A DNA stretch of 64,000 bases. Origin: Methylotenera_A sp044228245. GTDB lineage: Bacteria; Pseudomonadota; Gammaproteobacteria; Burkholderiales; Methylophilaceae. The stretch lies in NCBI GenBank assembly GCA_044228245.1, contig JBGAVG010000003.1, forward strand, positions 124,001 to 188,000, written 5' to 3'. Every line of letters begins with the position of its first letter. Position 1 is the stretch's first letter. The translations under genes were made by a program, and so were the position numbers. Below the pieces are notes generated by a model. It was not told the origin of the DNA. It made no database searches and saw nothing but the letters and a program-made list of their open reading frames with translations. Shown here piece after piece: positions 59,514-64,000 of this stretch.

Positions 59514-61673
59514 TTAGAATTTATAACTTGCGCTCAAGCCAAGCAGGTAGTTTCTATCCTGCGCTGGTTCAAAGAAGCGGCTATTGGTGTCATTCACACG
59601 TACTGAGCCGATATATTCTTTGTCAAACATATTTTCTACGCGTACATACTCGCTAAATCTCCAGTTTGCAAGCTCCTGCAGGAAGCCCGCACGCAGGTTG
59701 AATATCGTATAAGAAGGCGCGGTATCTGTGTTGGTGTCGTTTACATAAACTTTGCTGTTATGGCGGCCTTCAAGTGCGGTGAAGAATCCAATGGATGGTG
59801 CTTTCCAAGAGACCTCACCATAGAGTTGCGTGCGGTATGTGCCTGGGATGTAATTGCCAGAATTTACTAGATTGTTGTTTATAGTTCTGAACGAGTCATC
59901 GAATTTTGCGTCAAGTAGAGTGTAGGAAGCATACAAGCCAATGTTGTTGTCAAATTGTGTTTCCACAGAGGCTTCTATGCCTTTACGCTTTGTTTTTCCT
60001 GCATTTTTATACACGGCGTATGGGTTGCCAGAAATAGCGACAATTTCCTTATCAGTGTCGGTTTTAAACAGGGATACATTAACGCGGGTATTGTCCGTAA
60101 CAAATGACTTCAGGCCAATTTCATAATTGTCGCTGGTGCTTGGTTTGATACCCAGATTCGGGCCAGTGCCGGTTGTTGGATTGTCGTACGCTACTTCAAT
60201 GAAAGTAGGGGTTTCGAAGCCTTTGCCGTAATTGGCGTATAAGTTGAGCGTAGGTGTTGCTTTCCACACAGCACCGATTACAGGAGTGGTCTTTTTGTGA
60301 GTTACGCTACCACTGCCATCACGAAACTTAAAGGTGGCGGGAGCTGCTGTTACTGTACCAATTAGACTATCTTCAACGTTTAGTCTGACTCGTGTATGTC
60401 TGATACCTGCATGGACGTCAATATTATCATGCGCTGACCACTGTGCTTGAATGTATTGGTCAAAATTGGTTGAAATGTTGTCTTCATCCCGATTTACATT
60501 GTTTATATTTGATGTTGGCAATTTTATACCATTTGTTGTGGCTATATCCTGGCGGGCGTCATTCATTTTTCCGTAAGTGACACCTGCTGAAATTGAGTAA
60601 GGTCGGCTGAGTAACTCACCTTTGTTATTCCAGCGAATATCGGTACCCCAGAAATCGCGCGAGATGATGCTGGCACGACCACCACCAGTAGAATTGAGTG
60701 CCAGATATTGTTCGTTTTCTCGTGTTCCCACGTAGCCCATCATGTGGATAGAATTGTTTGCATTGAACGCATGCTCGATATTGAAGCCAGCTTGTGTATG
60801 TTGGCGGTAGACTCTTGTGTCTGATTTGATAGCACTGATGACCACTTTTTCAGGATCATCAAAAGCAGAAGGGTCAGTAGCGGTTGCTACACGTGGTAAT
60901 CCATTAGGATCTTCTGCTTTTTGGTCGAACCAGTTCACCAAAGCGGTGATTTTTGTGTCTTCGGTTAAATTGACTTTGAACTTGGCGGTAGCTTGCTGCT
61001 TATTGGCCGAGTTGTGTTCACGATAACCGTCAGTTTCAAAGTTCGAGACATTCAACAGGTAATCCAGGCCATCGAGGTTTCCTGTTGCATTAAGCACCTG
61101 GCGTTTGGTATCTTCGCTGCCAAACATCACTGTTGCGCCGACTTCGGGTGTTTTCGGCGCATTTTCAGTCAGCATTTGAATTACGCCGCCGGAAGAGTTG
61201 CCATAAAGTGCGGAGAACGGGCCGCGCATGACCTCTACGCTACGAATGGCGGATAGATCCACCACCCCGGGCTGGCCTTGACCATCTGGCATAGAAAGTG
61301 GGATGCCATCGACATAAACACGAACACCGCGCACACCAAAGCTGGAGCGTGCACCAAAACCACGGGTTGAGATTTGCGGGTCTTGGGCTTGGTTGTTGCG
61401 GTTTTGTGCGGTAATGCCAGGTAGTCGAATCAGGCTTTCTGAGAGTTGCATTTGCAGTTGGCCAGCCTGAATGTCTTCCATATCTACGACATCAATTGCT
61501 ACAGGCAAATCGAAGCTGTTTTGTTCTACGCGCGTTGCGGTAACGACCACAGGAGCGGTGACGATTGTTTTCGTATCGGCTTCTTCTGCAGAAACGTGAT
61601 AGCTTGATGTGCCTAAGGCGCTTAAAACAGCGATGGGTAATAATTTTGTTTTGAAAATGTGGTTTGAATACAT
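59514..61673 (-). CDS. TonB-dependent outer-membrane receptor, PqqU/YncD-like
   Basis: The 719-residue protein has a signal peptide (cleavage near VSA), a TonB-box region (PVVVTATRV, about 41-49), a plug domain with RGFGARSSFGVRGVRVYVDG and MRGPFSALYGNSSGG, and a 22-strand barrel ending in the canonical aromatic SASYKF. The plug segments (NRNNQAQDPQISTRGFGARS, PDGQGQPG) closely resemble what I recall of E. coli YncD/PqqU, a pyrroloquinoline quinone importer. Methylotrophs use PQQ in methanol dehydrogenase, so a role with PQQ is attractive but inferred; a siderophore or metallophore is possible. It stands alone with its own terminator. Confidence 0.9.
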   Translation of the reverse strand: MYSNHIFKTKLLPIAVLSALGTSSYHVSAEEADTKTIVTAPVVVTATRVEQNSFDLPVAIDVVDMEDIQAGQLQMQLSESLIRLPGITAQNRNNQAQDPQISTRGFGARSSFGVRGVRVYVDGIPLSMPDGQGQPGVVDLSAIRSVEVMRGPFSALYGNSSGGVIQMLTENAPKTPEVGATVMFGSEDTKRQVLNATGNLDGLDYLLNVSNFETDGYREHNSANKQQATAKFKVNLTEDTKITALVNWFDQKAEDPNGLPRVATATDPSAFDDPEKVVISAIKSDTRVYRQHTQAGFNIEHAFNANNSIHMMGYVGTRENEQYLALNSTGGGRASIISRDFWGTDIRWNNKGELLSRPYSISAGVTYGKMNDARQDIATTNGIKLPTSNINNVNRDEDNISTNFDQYIQAQWSAHDNIDVHAGIRHTRVRLNVEDSLIGTVTAAPATFKFRDGSGSVTHKKTTPVIGAVWKATPTLNLYANYGKGFETPTFIEVAYDNPTTGTGPNLGIKPSTSDNYEIGLKSFVTDNTRVNVSLFKTDTDKEIVAISGNPYAVYKNAGKTKRKGIEASVETQFDNNIGLYASYTLLDAKFDDSFRTINNNLVNSGNYIPGTYRTQLYGEVSWKAPSIGFFTALEGRHNSKVYVNDTNTDTAPSYTIFNLRAGFLQELANWRFSEYVRVENMFDKEYIGSVRVNDTNSRFFEPAQDRNYLLGLSASYKF

Positions 61674-61766
61674 GATGAACCTTAGCTTGACTTGGTAAAT
61701 GAGATAGGCGCGATTTTACGTGATTACATTCTTCTGGACATCAGTATTTTCATGAATAGCAGACAG

Positions 61767-61784
61767 TTAGCCCGAAAGGGCTAA
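61767..61784. other. Stem-loop at the coaBC 3' end
   Basis: TTAGCCC-GAAA-GGGCTAA, overlapping the coaBC stop codon. No T tract follows on the minus strand, so it is not a classical terminator. Confidence 0.4.
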
Positions 61785-62956
61785 AGCATCTGCGCTGCAT
61801 GTTGTAGCAGTAATCTGGCAATCTCAATTTTTGGAGCATGTGGCAGATGATGTGTGCCAACATCATCGAGCAAAGTCACTTGATTTTGGTCGCTTCCCAT
61901 CGCGTCAGTGGCTAAGTTCGCCACAATCAGCGGCAATTTTTTTGCTTGTCGTTTTGCCTCGGCATATTCCAGCAGGTTTTCACTTTCTGCGGCAAAGCCT
62001 ACGCAAAACGGCGCATTCGGCAAGTTGGCGACTTCGGCCAGGATGTCTTTGTTTTTAGTTAGTTCCAGCGTGAGTGACGATTCACTTTTCTTGACCTTCT
62101 GCTCATGCTTTTTCGCAGGGCTGTAGTCTGCCACAGCTGCAACACCAATAAAAATATCCTGGTCTCCAATATTTCCCATCACCGCCTGATACATGGCATC
62201 CGCACTTGTGGCTGAAATGGTTTTTACACCCAGCGGAGGTTTAAGTGCACTTGCGCCACTTACCAAGGTGACTTCCGCACCCATTTCTTGCGCCGCTTGC
62301 GCGATGGCATAACCCATTTTTCCGCTGCTTAAATTGGTAATAGCACGCACAGGGTCTATCATTTCCAGTGTCGCGCCTGCGGTAACCATCACTTTTTTGC
62401 CCAATAGCAACTTGGGCTGAAAGTGCGCTTCGATTAAATGATGCAAGTCCTCGGCTTCTAACATTCTGCCCAAGCCTACCTCGCCGCACGCTTGCTCGCC
62501 GCTGTCAGGCCCTAAAATGCTGATGCCATCTGCCTGGAGTTGTGCGATATTGCGCTGAGTGGCGGGGTTTTCCCACATCTGTTTGTTCATGGCAGGGGCG
62601 ACCAGCAAGGGGCAATCGCGTGCCAGACAAAGGGTTGAAAGCAGATCATCGGCACGACCATGTACCAACTTGGCGATAAAATCTGCGCTGGCCGGGGCGA
62701 TGACGATGGCATCTGCTGAGCGGCTGAGTTCTATATGAGGCATGCCGTTAGCGATGGAGGCATCCCACATGCCGGTAAACACGGGCTTGCCGGATAAGGC
62801 TTGCATGGTGACGGGCGTGATGAACTGGCACGCGGCATCGGTCATGACTATTTGCACATCAATATTGGCTTTTACTAATAGACGAACGAGCTCCGCCGCT
62901 TTGTAAGCTGCAATGCCGCCCGTGATGCCCAATACAATAGATTTGTTTTTTTGCAT
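61781..62956 (-). CDS. coaBC: CoaBC, bifunctional phosphopantothenoylcysteine decarboxylase/synthetase
   Basis: Two steps of coenzyme A synthesis. The N-terminal FMN-dependent CoaC half shows GITGGIAAYKA, the catalytic His in MPHIEL, PAMNKQMW and the substrate-clamp ACGEVGLGRM; the C-terminal CoaB half shows VTAGATLEMIDPVRAITNLSSGKMG and the Lys-containing KLPLIVAN. About 391 residues from ATG62956; GTG62962 is also possible. Divergent from the peptidase gene. Confidence 0.95.
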   Translation of the reverse strand: MQKNKSIVLGITGGIAAYKAAELVRLLVKANIDVQIVMTDAACQFITPVTMQALSGKPVFTGMWDASIANGMPHIELSRSADAIVIAPASADFIAKLVHGRADDLLSTLCLARDCPLLVAPAMNKQMWENPATQRNIAQLQADGISILGPDSGEQACGEVGLGRMLEAEDLHHLIEAHFQPKLLLGKKVMVTAGATLEMIDPVRAITNLSSGKMGYAIAQAAQEMGAEVTLVSGASALKPPLGVKTISATSADAMYQAVMGNIGDQDIFIGVAAVADYSPAKKHEQKVKKSESSLTLELTKNKDILAEVANLPNAPFCVGFAAESENLLEYAEAKRQAKKLPLIVANLATDAMGSDQNQVTLLDDVGTHHLPHAPKIEIARLLLQHAAQML

Positions 62957-63022
62957 AATCACTAATATTTGTGTAATGCTTTCATTTTAATATGAAAACA
63001 GGGTTAGAGCCCTATCAAATTT

Positions 63023-63787
63023 ATGTGGCGAAATTTAAGAATTATTATTTTATTACTGATTTTAGCAACAGTTGTTCAGCAAACCTGGCTGGATAAAGCG
63101 GCTTTAGACTGGAAACATAATTTTTATGTGGCAGTTTACCCAGTAAACGCAGATGGAAGCGAGCAAGTAGCTGCATATATCAAAACCTTAACCCGCGATG
63201 ATTTTGAACCGATGGCTGAGTACTTTGCCGAGGAGGGTGCTCGTTATAGTTTAGGCATGCGCCGTCCGGTAGAAGTACAGTTGGGAGGCGTTGTAGACGA
63301 AATTCCGCCTGCGCCACCTAATGGGGGCAGTATATTGAGCACCATGTTTTGGAGCCTGAAATTCCGCTGGTTTGCCTGGAACAACAGCCCAAAAGTTAAC
63401 GTCAAGCCGGATATTCGGCTGTATCTGCTGTATCACGACCCTGCCACAACGCCGGCACTATCGCATTCCACAGCTTTGAATAAAGGCCGCGTGGGGCGTG
63501 TAAATCTGTATGGCAATAAAAGTTACGCCAAGCAAAACCTGGTGATTGTTGCGCACGAGTTACTGCACACTTTAACCGCGACCGATAAATACGATCTAGA
63601 AACAACATTGCCAGCATACCCCGATGGCTTTGCCGAACCGGATAAATCGCCGCGCTATCCACAAGACTTTGCCGAACTGATGGGCGGACGCATTCCTGTT
63701 AGTGAAACGCAGGCAGATATACCCAGAAGTCTGGCACAAACGCTGATTGGGGACAAAACGGCGCGCGAGATAGGCTGGCTAAAGTGA
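63023..63787 (+). CDS. Putative membrane-anchored zinc metallopeptidase (metzincin-like)
   Basis: I know no characterised family for this 254-residue protein. One N-terminal helix (residues 5-19) anchors a periplasmic domain. The zinc site is HELLHTLTATD (178-188), which fits HExxHxx(G)xxD with Thr in place of the usual Gly and Asp as third ligand, as in snapalysin-type metzincins. About 30 residues later ELMGG (218-222) could be the Met-turn with Met220. A Pro/Gly-rich loop lies at 94-103. It sits between coaBC and radC; the link to either is unclear. Activity and substrate are inferred. Confidence 0.7.
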   Translation: MWRNLRIIILLLILATVVQQTWLDKAALDWKHNFYVAVYPVNADGSEQVAAYIKTLTRDDFEPMAEYFAEEGARYSLGMRRPVEVQLGGVVDEIPPAPPNGGSILSTMFWSLKFRWFAWNNSPKVNVKPDIRLYLLYHDPATTPALSHSTALNKGRVGRVNLYGNKSYAKQNLVIVAHELLHTLTATDKYDLETTLPAYPDGFAEPDKSPRYPQDFAELMGGRIPVSETQADIPRSLAQTLIGDKTAREIGWLK

Positions 63788-63800
63788 GAGGAAGGATATA

Positions 63801-64000
63801 GTGGCAATTACCGATTGGCCTGCCAGTGAACGGCCTAGAGAAAAATTAATAGAACTTGGCGCAGAAGCCTTATCAGATGCAGAACTCTTGGCTATATTTC
63901 TTCGTGTCGGCGTCACGGGTAAAAGCGCGGTTGATTTAGCGCGCGATTTGCTCACCCAGTTTGGCAGCCTCAATGGCATATTCGCCGCGACTGAGCATGA
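63801..64000 (+). CDS. radC: RadC-family DNA repair-associated protein (partial, N-terminus)
   Basis: The first 66 codons are visible, starting at GTG63801 with AGGAAGGA upstream. The sequence (ITDWPASERPREKLIELGAE, ALSDAELLAIFLRVG) is the typical N-terminal helix-hairpin region of RadC/YicR; the JAB metalloprotease-like domain lies beyond the window. RadC commonly neighbours coaBC in proteobacteria. The molecular function of RadC is unsettled. Confidence 0.93.
   Translation, partial: MAITDWPASERPREKLIELGAEALSDAELLAIFLRVGVTGKSAVDLARDLLTQFGSLNGIFAATEH

Noticed and set aside
61767..61784. Terminator of coaBC
   Set aside because: Good stem-loop with GAAA loop but no T tract on the coding strand; listed only as a stem-loop.

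Overview
The window is chromosomal DNA from a methylotrophic betaproteobacterium, most likely a Methylophilaceae (Methylotenera/Methylophilus-like) with moderate GC. The main evidence is a hexulose-6-phosphate synthase gene (ribulose monophosphate pathway) inside the histidine cluster, together with betaproteobacterial gene orders: hisBHAFIE-hinT-tatABC-htrA-nif3-petABC-sspAB, mlaFEDCB-ibaG-murA-hisGDC, and tRNA(Thr-Tyr-Gly-Thr)-tuf followed by the S10/spc/alpha ribosomal operons. Genus assignment is inference; no rRNA gene is present. No prophage, insertion sequence or CRISPR array was seen. Apart from the tRNA block, no stretch longer than about 300 bases lacks a gene.

Layout. 1-5136: start of lptG, lptF, then divergent pepA-holC and a repeat-containing coiled-coil protein, with gcvH convergent. 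5300-9990: pbpG, topA, and a folM-like reductase coupled to ttcA. 10773-14027: midA, trmB, engB, cytochrome c4. 14031-16720: an orphan membrane histidine kinase and a type IV pilin-like gene with a well-formed sigma-54 promoter. 16822-26681: phospholipid-transport operon mlaFEDCB, a terminator, an ABC-2 exporter pair, ibaG, grxD, murA, hisGDC. 26682-27793: a separately promoted and terminated hps gene. 27890-33094: hisBHAFIE, hinT, tatABC. 33099-38905: DegS-like htrA, nif3, petABC (bc1 complex) behind a perfect FNR-type box, sspAB. 38983-55102: four tRNAs, tuf, rpsJ, then the ribosomal operons through rplQ. 55110-59239: glutaredoxin-like protein, mgtE-mscS, rpmG, rpmB, dut. 59514-64000: a PqqU/YncD-like TonB receptor, coaBC, a putative membrane-anchored zinc peptidase, and the start of radC.

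How the parts connect. The envelope is strongly represented: LPS export (lptFG), phospholipid retrograde transport (mla), peptidoglycan synthesis and remodelling (murA, pbpG), envelope stress protease (htrA), Tat export. Tat is encoded close to petA, whose Rieske protein is a typical Tat client. Histidine biosynthesis draws on PRPP, derived from the same pentose phosphates that HPS consumes when fixing formaldehyde, so the hps location is metabolically sensible.

The most unusual item is the HPS itself. A complete soluble-enzyme domain is fused in frame to a single transmembrane helix and an Ala/Pro/Glu tail built from six 15-bp tandem repeats, suggesting a membrane-tethered formaldehyde-fixing enzyme. 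Other points worth checking are the direct tuf-rpsJ junction (the secE-to-fusA block normally between two tuf copies is absent, by rearrangement or assembly collapse), the FNR box placed near -60 of the pet promoter, the sigma-54 pilin promoter beside a PrsK-like kinase, the 84-residue repeats of the coiled-coil protein, and the metzincin-like peptidase beside coaBC.
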